From positions 30,958,212-31,022,211 of the forward strand of contig CM040746.1 in assembly GCA_022829145.1 (NCBI GenBank): a stretch of DNA of 64,000 nucleotides, in the 5' to 3' direction. The position numbers and the translations under genes are program-made. The notes under the pieces are model-generated. The model did no database searches and was not told the DNA's origin. It saw only the letters and a list, made by a program, of their open reading frames with translations. This DNA is from Albula goreensis (taxonomy: Eukaryota; Chordata; Actinopteri; Albuliformes; Albulidae). Positions 27,148-40,855 of this stretch are shown one piece after another; position 1 is the first letter of the stretch; each line of letters begins with the position of its first letter.

Positions 27148-28875
27148 CACACCCCACAGTACACACACAAACACATACACACACATACATTCAGACACAC
27201 ACCCTAATATTAGAGATCCTCTGCCTCCAGTCATATGTAAGAATTCCCAAAGTATACCAAGAAAAGAATTTCCCATGAGGCTGAAGGAAGTTTAAGGAGG
27301 CTAATTATTAATAGACAAGGACAGAAATAAAATGTAGGGGAGGCAGGTCGGCAGGAGCTGGGGAGTCCAGCCCTTCTGGGGAGCAGCTCCACTCAGCTGT
27401 AGGACAGCGCTGTGCGGCTCCCCTGTGAAGCGTTACAGTTCTGACAATGCAAAGGGACACAAAAGTTTTGGAGGAGAAATAACTCTTCAGCTATGTCAAC
27501 TCTCCCCCATCTATTAAAAAAAGACAAGGATGTACATACTGTACATCACCTCCACCTGTTCTTGTACCTCCTTTCCCACCCCTCCCCTCTGTCTGCCTCT
27601 TACTTATCTTTGCAGGTCTCGATCTTGATCACCCTTTGCAGGGAGCTTTTCTGCTAGAATACAGAGTTTGTTCTCCTGTGCTTGTCCTAAGGCAGATATG
27701 TAAGACTCCTGTCCTGGGGGGTCCTCAGGGGTAGCCAGTGTTTGGTGTGTTTTAGTAGTTAAGTGTTTAATTCAGAACATAGATCAGATAAATGACAAAC
27801 CATGTCTCCATGGACTCTGAATAGAAGGAAACCTCAATAATCCACAGACAGTGTGGCTCTTGAGAAGTTTGACACCTGTGTCCTATAGCAAAAATGGACT
27901 CTATGCGTCCTATTGTTTAGCATTTTATTCATGTCCCCTTTTTTTTCTTGTCCGAGCTTTTTATGTGCTTTACCATTCATAGTGAGAGCAGGTACAAAAA
28001 TAAATCTTCACATTTAATGTTATTTGCAGCAAAAAGGTGACCTTCATAAAAAGCACCTCCAGACCCAGTTTTCAGTCTCTCACTGTGCTAATAAGAGACT
28101 GCATGGGACTGCAGGGGCACGCTGGAGACAAGGAACTAGTTTAGGAATGCTGGGACTAAAGAGATAGCCTGCAGACCAAATAATTAATTAGCCATTTGAG
28201 ATTAGTCACAATCCCACATCAGATACAATCCCAGATTACACGCCTGAATTATATTCATATTTGAGCACACTTTATTTTAAAGGATATTACTTTACAAAAT
28301 AAAGTAACATTGTAAAAAAAAAAAATACCGTTATATTTTTTGCATTTAGTGATTTGAAAACAACCAGATATCAAACACAAAGCAATGTGTTTCTCCTCCA
28401 TTAGAGAAGTGAATGTTGTCTGAACAGTGCTAGCTCTCTTTAGCACTCTGTTGCAGGCAGAGTAGGAGGGTTACTGGTCTTAGGAGTTTTACATATTCTA
28501 TATTATATTGGGGTCAACTGCATTTCAGTTTTGCCAATAAATTAGATTAACTTCAATTTAATTAATGTATTTAAAATTGCCCATGTTCAATTAGGATTTT
28601 TGATTAATTCATTCATTTATTGAATTTCAATCCATTCATCAAAATGACTGAAGTGAAACAGAATGAACCCAAACTCTGGTGCACAAGTTTCAGCTTTGCC
28701 TCATGTGTGAAAGTCAGCTGCAAAGTGGTGACTTCATCTTCAAAGAAGACAAAAAGAACAGTGAAACAAAAAGCTTACAAAACTCCTCAATTAGAAAAGT
28801 ATTTATTCTTTTTTCACATTTTTACATTTTGAAATGGTGTACCTTTTTCATATTTGTGTGTGCGTGTGTTTATGT

Positions 28876-28908
28876 GGGTGGTGGTGGTGGGGGCGGGGGG
28901 TTGTGGGG
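28876..28908 (+). other. G-rich tract with quadruplex potential
   Basis: Runs of 3, 5, 6 and 4 Gs occur within 33 bases on the plus strand, with loops of about 10, 1 and 4 bases. This can fold as a G-quadruplex, though the long first loop makes it modest. There is no gene nearby to assign a role. Confidence 0.5.
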
Positions 28909-31900
28909 TGATGGAATGGTGTGCATGAATAATTTTTCTCTTTTCTCTTCTACTGCAGTCCATTTCATTGTGCTTCAGAATAGTAAAGTACCCTTTGCAG
29001 TTTTAAGAAAGTTGTAGAACATTCTATGGGCACTTTTGTGGACTTGACTGGGCTTGACAGGATGAGTAAATTGTATTTTCAAACAGCTTTGAAGCAGAGA
29101 GTCTCAAATTGAACCCATTTTTCTTCATTTGTATTGAAACATTGGCTTGAGATATACTGCATCATACTCTGTGATAATTAGGCTGGTTTGCATCTCTGCT
29201 CCTGCATCTCTAGTATGTTACTGGGCTCTAAAGCTTTCTGTGTCACATTCCTTTAGTCATACACAAACCGTCCTGTCAAATGTCAGATGTCAGCCAAAGG
29301 GTACTCTTAAAAGCCAGACATTTCTGAGGCTAGAAAAGCTGGAAAAGTGTATTTGTAGTTTGTCACTGGTGGATGAATGGATTTTTCTCTTTTTAAAACG
29401 CTCCATATCTTCCTCTCTTTATCGTTAACATTTTAAACGAACTGCCAGACTAAGACGGGAGATGACTTTGAAGCTTGTGCCAGTCCATCTGTCTGCTGGT
29501 CATGCTGGCAGCACTATCTGAACACTGATTCAGATCATCCCAACCTGGCTCTTGTATTAAGCTTCTCAAGGTATCTGTTTCCTCAAGGAGCACATTGATA
29601 AAATCTGGAATATTATGACATTAATAAAAATAGCAGTCAACTGCTGATTGCCTTCACTAAATTTAATTCAAGAAAGTAAAGTTTCCTCTGTGACACATAA
29701 TAATGCCCTGGTAAACTGTCAATGACAAGGGAAAGTGATGAGCAACCCACTGGCAATGTCTCTGAAAATGAAAGGACCTGATCAATTACCTTTACCTGTT
29801 CCATTACTTGGACCCAATAATAAAATTATCATTTTTATTTTCCTAATTTTTGCTGGCTTTCTTTGATTGAGAGTTTTGAACTCTCCAAATACTGTACCGT
29901 CATTTGTATTAGAGAAAAGCAATGATAACAATAACCATAATGAACTAGACAAGCAGCAGAACATATCCTCATGCCTTGAATATTATGCATCGTATTTCCA
30001 CTTCCTGTTGAATAAAAGCTGAGATTAAAACTAATTAAAGATGGTGTGACCTGTGGCAAAGGACTGTAGCCCCTTGTGGTACACTGCCATAATTTCCTTG
30101 AGCATTTCTGCTTGGAAAAGCAGTTGTAAAAATGAATAAAATCTAATCCATTCTCTGGATAAAAGCATCTTAGCAAACCAATAAATAATAACAATGGCCC
30201 TTTTTTGCATCCACAGCATACACTTTAATCAGTTGTGTAAATTATGATGTCATAAAAAAATCAACTCATTAATTCATGCTTCCCATATACTAAAACAAAC
30301 GAGCCAATTGTGCTGTAAGTCATTACATGGCATTGGTTTAACTTTACATATATAAAAATAGCTTATGACTAATAATCTTATGACTTGATTTTTACTAGTG
30401 GTATTTTATTAGTGTAAAACATTGTCCATAAATAATAGTGGAATGCAGTGTAACATGGTAAAAGGGTTTGTTTTCCTGCATTTTGGCACATAAAACAACA
30501 TCCTAGTTTCAAATAGATTTAACATTATGGCATAAAATTTAAAAAGGAGTTCAATTGTAGTTGGTTTCATTGCAAGCCCAATGAAATTCAAGTATGTCCT
30601 GTCTTTTTGAAATTTTACTCATTGTGTCTATTCAGCTTTCCACAGTCACAGAATTAATCACATTAAATACATCTGCCTGTGTTGGGACCTTGCCCCTGGT
30701 GTTCACATCTCATGTTCTGTTGTATTTACACTGTAGTTGTGCAAGGACAGTAATACAGAAGAAATAGAGGAGTGGGTGGCTGTTAGTGTTTTGTCTGTTA
30801 CAGAGCCTAACCACTCTAAAAAAACACACACAGACACATACCAAGTTGATACAATTTTGCCCACAAACGGATCCTATTAAAAAATGAGTTTAATTATTTT
30901 TGTATTATTTTGAAAATACCTTCACACAAAAGTTACAAAAGTCTACAGTCTTTAGAGGAGTTGCTTATTCAGTGAAGGCACTCCTAAAACCCTTGCTTTT
31001 CTCCTACAGCAAAGATATGGTGAGCTCAAAGCTCTGGATTTCTCAGCATGGAGGCTACCTCAGAGAGAGGATGAGTGTAAACTGGCCTGCGTTCCTTGGG
31101 TTGCAGCTGCATTAGCTCATCCAGATGATGGGCCAGGTAGCCACAGGCTAACAGCGCTGTTGTCAGTGAGAGGTACTCCTCTCTCGCAATCAGCCTGCTG
31201 TAGCAGTGTGTGTCCTGTAGTGTGTCAAATAATCAATAGCCCACGGGTGAGTGTGTCTGGGGAATGCACATTTTTTAGCAGCTGGGTGCCGGGTTGTGGG
31301 AGGCACTGTCGTGATTCCAGAAGCAAGAGAGGGAACAGAAAATAACATGCTCATTTACCAGTCATATTTAAAGACAGCACTCAGCTGGCTCATTCTATGT
31401 TAAGCACTGATATGGTGTTGTAACATGCTGCACTGCCTGGATTGCACTAGAATAGCTTCCCTGGTTCAGCGAGTGCCTGCACTCAGTTTGCCTAAGCTGC
31501 ACAAGGTGTGGTTGTCTTAAGTCATGATTGCACAGATCTGCTGGTGAGCTGCAGATTTGAAGGAAATGGTGGATGGCAGCCCGCACCCTAAACAAAATGT
31601 GTGCTTACTGGTGCTCTCCCAAATTGGCAGGGGATCTCTCAGTTAAGTGGCACATCTATAAATATGATCGGACATTTCAAATTAGGAGAATAAACAGTAT
31701 TAAAATTTGTTGAAATAAATTATGTTACATATTTTGGAAGAACAGCATGCATGTTTCAGTTATGAGAGTGTTGGGCAGAGTACAGCTTACTACTACAGAA
31801 GTATGTGCTTACTTACGGACTTCATTATTAATTGCTTTGTGCATACCATATGGTCATTGCGCAATGTGGTATTCAAAAATTTCCCCTTAAATGGCGCATG

Positions 31901-32100
31901 TGAGTGTGTGTGGAAGAGTGGTGGAATGTATTGCTGAAACAAAATGTTTACCACCAATTAGCAGAGCTGGTGTGAAGATCTCATTATAGCATTGATTGTT
32001 CTGAGACAAGGGCACAATTCTCTAGGTACTAAGATGAAAAGAGCGTCATTCCAGCCTTTTCCTGCTTGTGGTGAGCTTTTGACCCCCCAAGCTAACAGCT

Positions 32101-32450
32101 GTACAGCCAGCCTGCCAACGAGCGACGGCTAGAATCTTTGAAAATCATGAAAGAACGGGAAGGAGAGTATTTTCGTCATTAAATTCCGACTCGCTCGGCG
32201 TCTTCTCCTTTAATTAAATCCGCTGAGGGAGTCTTCTTTTCTTTTCTCCTTCAGCTTCAGAGGCACGGAGGAATGGGACGCAGTTGTTTCCCTCGACTGA
32301 TGGGAGAGCTCGTCTAAAAGAGGAAAATGTGTCAACAGATCAAACGTTAAAGTTTACTCCACAAGCAAATTCCCTACTGTGTGCAGAGAGCTGTTCGAAG
32401 GTGCGAGTAAATTAACTTAAAAAAAAACGATATTCGTCTGAGAGAGGTAT
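32101..32450 (+). promoter_or_regulatory. Candidate non-coding exon or promoter block
   Basis: A GC-richer block containing TTTAATTAAATCCGCTGAGG ends in a good donor, GAGAGAG followed by GTATGT, at about 32446-32452. A second donor-like GTGCGAGT lies near 32400. There is no long open frame. It could be an upstream 5' UTR exon of the membrane-protein gene at 45 kb, a lncRNA exon or an enhancer; nothing decides between these. Confidence 0.25.
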
Positions 32451-35230
32451 GTTTATTGACTGTACCCATTTTAAATTCATTATTATCTGTCTTCAAGACC
32501 AGCACCGGCACACATATTTATGAGACTATTGCAGGTTTGTGAATTAGGCATGAAGTAAAAATCACTACTGGTAGTGGTAAATGGATTGTAGTGTACGTGC
32601 CTGGTGTTCTCGCGTGCTCCTAGATATTACATGTATTATGTGCAAGATCAATATGTAACAGAATTACTGAGCAGAAAAATTGATTAGGCTGCTTTATAGC
32701 TGTTAATGTGTATGGTCAATTAGAAAATCAGTAAGAAAGCAGAACAAAAATGAACTCTTCCTTGGAAGCCAAATAAATAGCCTTTATTAAATCAATTCCC
32801 CTTGAAGCATGTGGCAAGCACACACAATGACTGTGGAATCCATGCAGTGAATCTGATAACCTCCACACTTGTTTTGTGATGAGAGAGGCATCAGGACTCA
32901 TTTTTACTGTGCCTAAATCACCCTCTGTATTAGGAGATATTTGGAGTCAGTGCAGGTGCCCTACATTGAATTAAATGCACCTGTAACTCTCAAGCAGTAC
33001 ATATCTAAATATTATAAAAAGAGAAAGGGGGAGTCTGTATGTGGATAGGGCATAGAGTGGGGTATGTGGGTTTATGGGTCGGTGTATCTGTTTTTATATG
33101 CAAACATGTATACTCACATCTCAGCGTTTGTAGCATAGATAAGCTATTTATACATTCAGCAATCTTCTGCTTACTGTTAAAAATCATTCACACATTAAAT
33201 TAATCAAAAGCCATAAAATTCAGCCTATTGGCATTGTAGCATACATGAGTGCAGCCCTACTTGAAAATGAAACATTGTTTTTCTTACAGTTGAAGACAAA
33301 GTATCCAGCCTTCCCAAAATGCTCCTCCCCACCCCAACCCCCCCCCAAAAACCTAGTTTTTATATACTCAGTGAGTAAATTGACAAAGAGGTGCTTTTTT
33401 TTGCTGTTGTCTGTGTTTTGGAAAACATTGAGTCAGGTGTAATTGTCTTGATGTGGCAGAGATGGACTGTGCTGAAGTGCAGCAATCAACTCTAGAATTA
33501 AGAGGCTCTTGCAGAAACCCAATCTCCTCTGATCCTGTGCTCTGGGATGTGCTGTTAGAACAGAAAATGAAATGGAACCCCCACCCTCCCCTGACCTGTT
33601 TCATATGCTCAGATGTTAGCTCTTTTAAAAAGCAACAAATGACAGCATTGTAGAAGAAATATTGTAGCTTTATTCCCTGAACTCCTCTATTTGTTTTCAA
33701 TTGTCTTTTGCTCTTTACTTTACAACTAGCACTGGGACAGCAGAGATGGAAATTCTTGGGCAACAAATCGTGGGCCTTATGTTGATGGCACATACATACT
33801 AAATCAGCTGTCATCATTTTGTTGGTTCCTATTAATTTACTCAGGTCTTTTTGCTCAGACCTTTCAGACAAGGTCATCTCACATACTATGTCCACCATGT
33901 GGGATGATGAAGAAGTGACTTGACGCAGGTCTCCCTGAAGCACCCGGGACAGCTGACAGCACAGGACTTGGCCGTCGGTCCTGATGTTTTTTTTTTGCAT
34001 GCTAATGTGCAGAGAGGACAAGGGTGCCGGGGGCCTGTCCATCTCCCTAATGATGATGAAGTAAAACGCTATGGCTGAACCTGCAGGCCCTGGCCAGTTG
34101 TCAGGCAACAATTTCAATCGCAGGGGGTAACGCCCACCCAAAAACAATTCTGTTTGTCACTTTGAACTAACCTGACAGTGAGGGGTGCTTGTGTGTCAGG
34201 AACATTCATTTCCTTCATCTTTAAAGAGGGCATCTTTGAAAATCAAACAGTGGCACTGCTAGGTGGCTGTCATTTCCTGTGCTGCTAACGGGCTTTAATT
34301 AGATCACATTTTATTTGATGTGTTGGGCCACGATGGGGGTGTGAGGAAGGCATATTTTTAGAAATGTCATCTTTATGATGTAACGGCGTGAAATGTGGGC
34401 GCTTGAGAAGTCAGTGATCCATAAACTCATTTCTAAAACATTAGTGCATATAAGTAATCCTTTTTTAATGTTTTCATTTTTAATTCATATTTGTGGGGTC
34501 TTTTTTTGTTTTTCTGAATACGGCTTACATTGTTTAATTCAGTATTTTTTCAATAATAAATATAAACTTGTGGGCCTGCTGAGAGGTTCATCCTGTAAAG
34601 GCACACTGTGCTATTGTGCAATCTGACTGTGCAAATGCTGGATTTTGCTGGGTATAATCTTTTGTGGTGTTGCAAAACTGACTGTAATATTACCCTTAAG
34701 TTAAGGATTACTAAATATGCTCCCGTGTATGAACAGTTACAAATGAACCCCTGCATGATATCCTGAATAGCCATATCAGGACCTTCAGTGGGCAGTTTCA
34801 GCTGCTGCAGCTATCCAGTCACAGGAAACTCCCAGAGAGTGGTAGCCCCACCTTCTCTCTGCCTCTGTATTTATTTTGAAAACAGCCATCAGAAAAATCA
34901 ATGCTGCTGATCTGGCGAAAAGTTCCAAGTCAATATTTTAGCAAAGTGAACAGTTGTTATGTGTCCACACTAATTAAAAGTTGTAATTTAATTGGTGTAA
35001 AACAACAGTTGGCAGCACCACACCAAATGAAGGACATATTCATTATTAGTACTTATTTTCAGAGTGGCAAATGGCATCTAAAACATTGTATTTGACAGTA
35101 ATCCAATAGTGTACCATAATAAAGAGACTTTTCTCACATCTAAATAGAGGAAGGATGTATGCACCACATTTCTACACAATTCATTTTAATTTTATAGGAC
35201 TACATACAACCACATTTATGGAGTACAGAT
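32451..35230. other. Intergenic, with one long unexplained open frame on the minus strand
   Basis: No supported gene. The minus strand is open for 259 codons from 34147 to 33368. The protein has no recognisable domain, and no splice or promoter context was found. The region 33700-34140 also looks like non-coding regulatory DNA, with CATGCTAATG and CTAATGATGATGAAG. A C-rich run lies at about 33328-33350. Confidence 0.4.
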
Positions 35231-35240
35231 TGTATTCAGA

Positions 35241-35431
35241 CAGTAGTTAAGGATGAGGGTTGTAACTTGTAGGAGATTCCCAATTTAAATCCCGGGTCAA
35301 AATTACCATTGTACCCTTGAACAAGGTATTCAGTCTGAACTACTTCAATAAATGTCCAGCTTTATATATGGGCAATATATTAATAAAATGTCAACAGTAC
35401 AGGTCGCTCAGGATATAGGTGCCAGCTAAGA
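35241..35431 (+). repeat. Degraded tRNA-type SINE
   Basis: Read on the plus strand it shows an A-box-like CAGTAGTTAAGGATGAG, a B-box-like ATTTAAATCCC, the body CCCTTGAACAAGGTATTCAG, and a tail like GGTCGCTCAGGATATAGG. This is the order expected for a widespread teleost tRNA-derived SINE family that I recognise by pattern but cannot name with confidence. It is the most complete of the four copies here and is clearly old. Confidence 0.6.
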
Positions 35432-38400
35432 TCTTCTTCACTGAAGCACTTTGATGCAAAGTACTCTTCTTGAGTGTGTCACTATTCTCTAGTCACTGGC
35501 TCAAGGCCCTGATCAGTACCTCTCAGTGGTGTGCTGTTAAGGCGTGTTCACACACATGCATAAATGTGGTGTTAAAAAGCTGTTGGGAAAGCTTGTGTGA
35601 AAATGTATGCAGAGTCCTAACTTAAATGTTTTGTAGTGGGCTTAAGCTGCTGGTAAGGCAGTATCTCTCAGCATGAGTCCTTTGGGAACCCCTGTGTTTG
35701 TCTGGGTTTGTTCAAACTTAATTAGGTTTGATTGTGCTGTTAATTGAATATTGATCTTATTTTGATGTCTCAACAGTTACCCGCTCACTGTCAGTTCTCT
35801 GTGGGAGAACTGTGTCGTTGCAGGTGTGTGCAGTGAAGAAATATCTCATTTTAACATAAAAAAATCAAAAATTCGTAAGGCAAGAAGTTCCTTCAGCAGG
35901 AGCAATGATGCCCCATGATCCTGTATCTCCAGTACAAACTCCAGTTTGAACCACTGAGTAATGTTATTATCATTTTAATATGCAGTGATATGTGCATGTT
36001 TTTAGCATTCAGATTTTACCTTCAGGTAAATATTTTCATGAATAATTTCACCACATTGAGTTGCAATAAATTCAACCAAAGCAATTATTTGATCAGTGGA
36101 TCTCGACCCCATTTATTTATTGTAGCTTTATTTAACCAGATTTGCAACTTTATCTACAGATTCTTTGTGAACTAAATTCAATACATTCCTGTGTCATATT
36201 TAGATCAGTGTGAATATGTATGTACTGCCTAAACTGTCATTTTCATTCAAAGTGTGTTGAATCTTTAGTTCATTGTTATTATTACATGCTTTGAATGGCG
36301 GCTTTTGCTCACCCCTGTCTGTATTCCTTTCTACATAGAGTTTCTCAAACCCAAGGAGTTACAACATTGAATATACTGTGTAAATGCTATATGTATGTAA
36401 AAGGTGTTCAAATGCAGCAAAAGGGAAACACTGTGGGACACAGTGGGTTACTGTAACATCACATACCAGAGGATCCTTTCAGCTCAAGCCCTTAAGTCTC
36501 CAATGGACTTGAATCTCATTTCCTTCCAGGGTGGGCTGAAAAGAAATGTCAATTGTCATACAGCTGCTTTATCCTGCTCTGAATGTTACTGACTCAAGAA
36601 TTGCTTTAGAAATCGAATGGCCATGTGATGCCAACAAATGCCATATACGAAAGATACCTTGAGATACTGTATTTGCTCATTATTAATTATTTGTGGTCAC
36701 CAATGAAAAACACCTAATATTTTACTCAATATTTTTACATTTCTCCACATACAGTTGGTACACCAAGTCAGACTCACAAGAACCTGTGAAGACAACAGCA
36801 GTAATCCAAAAAAGGGATTTATTCACTGATGTTCTCACAGAGAGAAACCCAAGGGCAGTCCACGACAACTCTGAAGAAAGGTTATAATACACATATACTT
36901 ACAGGACATTTCACCCTTAACGTAAAACCTGAACTACATGACATAATACCACTAATTATCCATCTATGTTACTGGCTGCCCACCCTTGAGCCCTTGCCCT
37001 CTATCTCCTCCCAGGATACAGTACCATGGTACCACCAGTCATCTGTCTCCCACCCCCATTAGATCAAGGGCCCTGGAGTCCTTAAAGAAAGATAGCTAAT
37101 GACCTCAAGGCATACTGACACTGACACTTTTAAAGGGCTTTATTGTAAAGGGCAATGGGAAGATGCAAAGCCATGCTGAGAAATAAGGAAAATATATACT
37201 CTAAAATATATACAGATGGAATTTGCATATTAACCATATAAACAAATGGTGTTATTGAGATGCATTGTATTATGTATTATGTGAGTGTTGTTATTGTTCA
37301 TATTTTTCTTTGTTTGCTCTGTTTTAGTTGTTTGTTTTGTGGCTGCTTTTCTCTCTTTTTTTGTTTTGCGTGTCATTAGGCATTGATGTTAGCCTCTCTG
37401 AGGAAGCAGCTCTCTCAGGTGCATATCTGATGAATGTTTTGATTCCCTTTTATTTGTTTTGTCTTTTTTCCTATGGTTTCTATCTAAATGTTTTTTTTTT
37501 TGGCTTTTTTTTTTTTTTTTTTACTGCTGCAGGTTTTTACATTGTCTTCTGTTCTGGTACTGTAGTGTGTGTGAAAGTGTGTATTTGCTCATTTGTGTGG
37601 GTGGGTGTATATGAATTTTTAATTTTACTTGTGTGTGGTGATGTGTAGGTTTTAGAGGAGCATGTAGGTTGGGTATGTTGTATGAAAAAATCTAATCATT
37701 ATTTGATATCCTCCTACCTTGTGCTGCGACCTTTGGATCTCTGCTATTTTTTTGTGGGTTCATTAGGGGAAAATGCCTCTCCCTTCACTATTGTAGTGTC
37801 ATTTGTGAGGAAACTAATTAGGAAGTTAGTTTCCCATGGAGTTTTTCCTGTTTGCTTTACCTATGCACCAACAAGGAAGCTACGGACTGCAGACAAAGTC
37901 CGGACAGTCTGGGCTGGGGCAGAATTCAGCACTTCAGAATGTAGAGTTCTGTGCCACAGCTGTGGCTGTAGGTAATGCAACCAAAAAGCAATTGTGCTGT
38001 ATCAAATCAGCTAGCTTGCTCCCTGGTGGAAAAGTGGCAATATTTCCTATCTGCTCATATCCTCCTGCATATTGCATGAAAAGGGGCCTTGGGCTCATTT
38101 ATCCAGAGTGCTGCGTTTTTCTTGATAGTTTTTCTCTCAGTGCGAAGTGCTTTAAAAATCTGTTTGATTGATTGATTAATTGAACTGATGAGAAAGGTGA
38201 AAGGCTGGTTCAGACACCATCTGGAAAGAGTTTGGATTGTGGAATTATCAATTGAGATACCTGAAAACCACCATTTAAGTAAAATTATTACAGTTTGATT
38301 ATATCTTTTAAAAAGCAAGTAAATTCATCTGATTTACTACCTGGTCTGGGTAAAATTGTGGGCTGAAATGTTTGATTTATGCATGCATCATTCATCCTCA

Positions 38401-39600
38401 TGCAATCTGACCTTTTATATTTGTGCTCCAGTTGCTTACACTTGGAGACACTGCCTGGGAAAAAAGAGGAAAGAAAGGTGGTGTTGGCGCTCATTTGGGA
38501 CTGGAACAGATGTTCTGGCTTCTGCCGCTCTATTTGTGGAGATGGAAGGGGGGAAAAAGGCAGGTGTACCGTGAGCCCAAACCACAGAACCCATCCAACG
38601 GTTTAGGAGATCAGAAATAAAAAAGGACAAAAGCAAACCCCCAACAGCAGATGCACAATAAAGCTCTGCATTTCCTCTCCCCAAAATGAACTGCATGCAG
38701 TTCATACCAAAAACCAACGGAGGGATACTTTCAATTACCATAAACACACCATACTTTGAGCAGCAGTGGCACAACTACATGTAGATGTGGTTTTAATTTG
38801 GCTGAGAGCTGCTGGCCAGCTAGGACATGTCTTTTCTTGGAATAGGGAAAACAAGCTAACTCCCAAGTGTAAAAACGGGGGATGAGGGTGACAGGTGGTT
38901 TGGAAGGTATATGAGAAGAAAGCAAAACATTTACCGTAATATCATGTCAGTTCTTGTTTAACCAAAGGAGACAGCTTGATAGTAATACTTTTTTTTTCCC
39001 TTTCATAACTGCGATATGTGGAATAAATGGCTCACACAAGCTGTATGCAAAATCATTCAGCTTTCTCTCCTTTTGACTGATGTGGCGAAATGAACCTGCC
39101 ACAGCAAGCTTTTTTTACCATTTTTTGTACAAAGATTTTGGAATTGTGGTGCCTTTTTTTTGGACGGGAGGGGCTTTAATTTCCTCTGTACATCAACACA
39201 TCCCTCTTCCTGTCAGGAGAAAAGCTCATTTCAGCACTGCATCGGAATTCAAAGCAGTATAGCTGTAATGCAGCTCCTGCCACTGTGCTTCTATGTGTAA
39301 TATTTATAAAAAATATATAACACCCCAGGTATATCAATCTCTTTTTATTTGAGGCTGGTTATTAACCCATTTTTTTCTAGCAAGAATAGTGCAAATGAAG
39401 TGTCTGAGTTTTGACAATACAGACTTTTGTGTTGAGCTATCATATTGTATGAGTGTTGGTTGTAAGGCCTGTTGACTCACACTGGGACATATGTAATTGA
39501 TGGAATGTCCTATACATTGTCGTACACATAAACTAAAGAGCTGCACACACCCCTGAGCCAATAGGGGACAGTAGGGCTGAGGGCGGAGCCACTGGTCTTG
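35432..39600. other. Intergenic, no gene recognised
   Basis: AT-rich DNA with long T runs at about 37490-37522. Overlapping short frames at 37682-38171 have no domain or splice context. A hairpin-forming stretch at about 37817-37842 pairs GGAAACTAA with TTAGTTTCC. Confidence 0.45.
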
Positions 39601-39620
39601 CCAAGCACATTACTCATTTT

Positions 39621-39741
39621 CCTGAGCAGACGCCCTCACCCAGTGTAACATTAGAATGCAGTCCAGTTAAACAGCTGAGGCTATCCAGATTAAGTACTTT
39701 TCTTAAACAACAAAGGACAATGGTTCTCCTGGATTTGCTAC
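39621..39741 (-). repeat. Fragment of the same tRNA-type SINE family
   Basis: The plus strand reads GAGCAGACGCCCTCACCCAG, then CAGCTGAGGCTATCCAGATT and a degraded CTTAAACAACAAAGGACAATG. These line up in order with the reverse complement of the copy at 35241-35431. Heavily diverged. Confidence 0.4.
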
Positions 39742-40509
39742 ATTGTTGCCATGTCACGTATGATACATTGTTGCTATATTACAAATGTATTTTTAAATTA
39801 ATAGTGGATCAGTTGAGAGAATTCACATTGAAGTTTCCGCTTTACACAATTATAGAGTTAAAGAAGTTAGGGGCCAAAAGAAATTATAGCTAATCAAACA
39901 GTTCATCAAGCTTCACTGATGGTGTCTCTGAGTCTGAGTAATTAACATATTTTTAAGAAATATCACAAATACGTCACTTTACTTTGTGTATTTCTGTTGG
40001 CACAAATGCAATTCCATGAACAAAGTTCTTTCACCCTGGTCATACAGCGGAAAGAGTGATGTCAGACAAAATCTGAATAGCTCAATAAAGCCCCCCCCAA
40101 AAAAAAAAAAGCTAATGTAAAAAAATGGAGGTTTTAAGGGGGACTACTGATGATGAAAAGAGAAGTATTCCTCTACGGGCCTTTGCTATTTTGGAAATAT
40201 TGTAGATCTCTGGGCTGCATGAACGGGCTCAAACATGGAGCTGTTGTTTGTTGATTACAAACCACTTTCCTTGGCTAAGCTGACTGCAGGATAGATGTAC
40301 ACATGACAAAACAGCAGACATGAAAGTATCTCTGCACTCCACATATCTTTTACAAATATAAATTGGTCTACACATGATTTTTTGTTTTTAAAAGCCTATG
40401 TATTTTTAAAAGAGGTGAAAATGACCCAGCTTTATTTTTTAATACTATACTGATAGATTATGCTAAATATCCCAACATACAGAAATAACTGAAGAAAAGA
40501 GTCTAACAG

Positions 40510-40655
40510 TTAGAGGATGGAAAGGGAGGATAGAGGGTGTTAGAGAGAGGGGAGGAAAAGGAGAGGGATTGGACAGTCATGGGAAGAGCAAGAGAGAGAG
40601 GGAGAGGGAGAGAGAGAGAGGGAGAGAGAGTAAGAGAGAGAGAGGGGGGTTCAGT
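40510..40655 (+). repeat. Purine-rich GA tract at a likely promoter
   Basis: A nearly pure G/A run on the plus strand, densest at about 40589-40650 with GAGAGAGGGAGAGG units. It directly precedes the candidate first exon of the membrane-protein gene. GA tracts can bind GAGA-type factors or form triplex DNA, but here they may be a simple repeat. Confidence 0.6.
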
Positions 40656-40855
40656 TGCTCCAACCACAGAGAGACAACAAGCCTATTCAGCAACATCCCC
40701 ATCTCATAAAGACCAACCTCTCTCTCTCACGTCATTGGAAAGACTCAGTTTCTCACCCTCACTCCAGAAATCCCTCTTCCCCTCTGCAGCCTCTCGGATG
40801 CCGTGCTCAGCGCACCCCTCCTTCTCCTGCAGGGGCTACAGCGGCTGTGGCTCAG
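40656..40855 (+). other. Candidate 5' non-coding exon of the C11orf87-like gene
   Basis: The block ends in a strong donor, GGCTCAG followed by GTACGT (junction 40855/40856). The next good acceptor, a long pyrimidine tract ending CCCCAG, is at 44503. The start of the exon is not defined by the sequence. An ATG at 40798 opens a frame that continues across the splice (see findings). Confidence 0.45.

Larger units (their letters stand above)
25890..32100. other. Intergenic, no gene recognised
   Basis: AT-rich DNA with a (CAAA)n microsatellite at 27109-27147 and a G-rich tract at 28876-28908. Open frames here are short, overlap repeats or lack protein features. The stretch 31010-31330 is somewhat GC-richer and could be regulatory. 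Confidence 0.5.

Noticed and set aside
37682-38171. Overlapping frames of 97 and 111 codons
   Set aside because: No recognisable motif, signal peptide or exon borders; the region looks like non-coding DNA.
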